Assembly: GCA_030625775.1 (NCBI GenBank)
Contig: DAOUQC010000028.1
Location: forward strand, 1-52,381
Source of the DNA: Verrucomicrobiota bacterium
Lineage (GTDB): Bacteria > Verrucomicrobiota > Verrucomicrobiia > Verrucomicrobiales > DEV007
DNA: 52,381 nucleotides
Direction of reading: 5' to 3'
Positions 52,291-52,381 of this stretch are shown here, in pieces. The translations under genes were made by a program, and so were the position numbers. The notes beneath the pieces were generated by a model. It was given only the letters and a program-made list of their open reading frames with translations, did not search any database and was not told where the DNA came from. How positions within the stretch are numbered: the first letter of the stretch is position 1; every line of letters starts with the position of its first letter.

Positions 52291-52381
52291 ATTCCTGGTT
52301 TTGTGTGAGCCGCGAGTGTATCTGCTTGAGCGGGGAATGCAATGGATAATTGAAAATGGACAAGGGAAAATTGACAATGCT
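52291..52381. other. Window end, AT-rich spacer upstream of the tRNA
   Basis: No gene is visible. The last 40 bases include AATTGAAAATGGACAAGGGA and then AAAATTGACAATG, an imperfect repetition of 'AATTGAxAATG' that resembles a small degenerate intergenic repeat. It may also contain part of the tRNA promoter, which I cannot place with confidence. Confidence 0.25.

Noticed and set aside
52091-52363. Minus-strand frame of 90 codons over the tRNA-Leu gene
   Set aside because: It crosses a complete tRNA cloverleaf and has no protein similarity I can recognise.
1-52381. CRISPR arrays, prophage or plasmid origins
   Set aside because: No regularly spaced repeats, cas genes, phage structural genes, integrase, or replication initiator with iterons were found anywhere in the window.

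Overview
The window looks like chromosomal DNA of a Verrucomicrobiota bacterium, probably in or near the order Verrucomicrobiales. This rests on a gene set typical of the Planctomycetota/Verrucomicrobiota group: a large PSD1-type cytochrome (planctomycete cytochrome c + DUF1549 + DUF1553) paired with a DUF1501 protein, a giant PQQ-propeller protein, bactofilins with zinc ribbons, a transmembrane Ser/Thr kinase, twin PilT-like ATPases and a two-RRM RNA-binding protein. No rRNA gene is present to fix the taxonomy. Most of the window has mid-range GC by eye. About 29.4-39.2 kb is clearly richer in GC.

Layout. (1) 1-3.6 kb: the first codons of a glucosamine-6-phosphate isomerase-like gene, a membrane-anchored protein of unknown function, an exported N-formylglutamate amidohydrolase-like protein and a small ATPase. 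(2) 3.6-15.5 kb, all on the minus strand: PQQ-propeller protein, two PilT-family ATPases, transmembrane Ser/Thr kinase, FHA-adenylate cyclase, two bactofilins and a disulfide oxidoreductase. This resembles a signalling, type IV pilus and cytoskeleton module. (3) 15.5-20.2 kb: DUF1501/PSD1 pair. (4) 20.4-27.2 kb, plus strand: hrpB-type helicase, malQ, mdh, mtnA. (5) 27.3-29.4 kb: decaying DNA with a broken DUF1501 gene, a broken GNAT gene and a possible transposase scrap. (6) 29.4-40.1 kb: accessory island. (7) 40.1-40.4 kb: a second DUF1501 3'-end fragment, about 89% identical to the first. (8) 40.5-52.4 kb: DUF4407 protein, the run rrm-miaA-aroB-dprA-topB, two CNNM/CBS membrane proteins and tRNA-Leu(CAA).

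The main discovery candidate is the island. sbnA- and sbnB-like genes should make L-2,3-diaminopropionate (Dap). A glycine/inosamine-type amidinotransferase with an intact Asp-His-Cys triad could convert Dap, or its polymer, to a guanidino form. A 1451-residue Pls-type synthetase (adenylation, carrier protein, then three membrane plus left-handed beta-helix units) could polymerise it. A Sfp-type phosphopantetheinyl transferase next door can arm the carrier protein. The adenylation pocket, read by hand as D-G-S-F-V-A-T-T-D-K, ends in the Asp-Lys pair found in several codes for basic amino acids. I infer a locus for a cationic homopoly(amino acid), possibly poly-Dap or a guanidinylated version. 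A secreted protein with a duplicated domain and a DUF418 membrane protein precede it. Product identity and acquisition by transfer are inferences.
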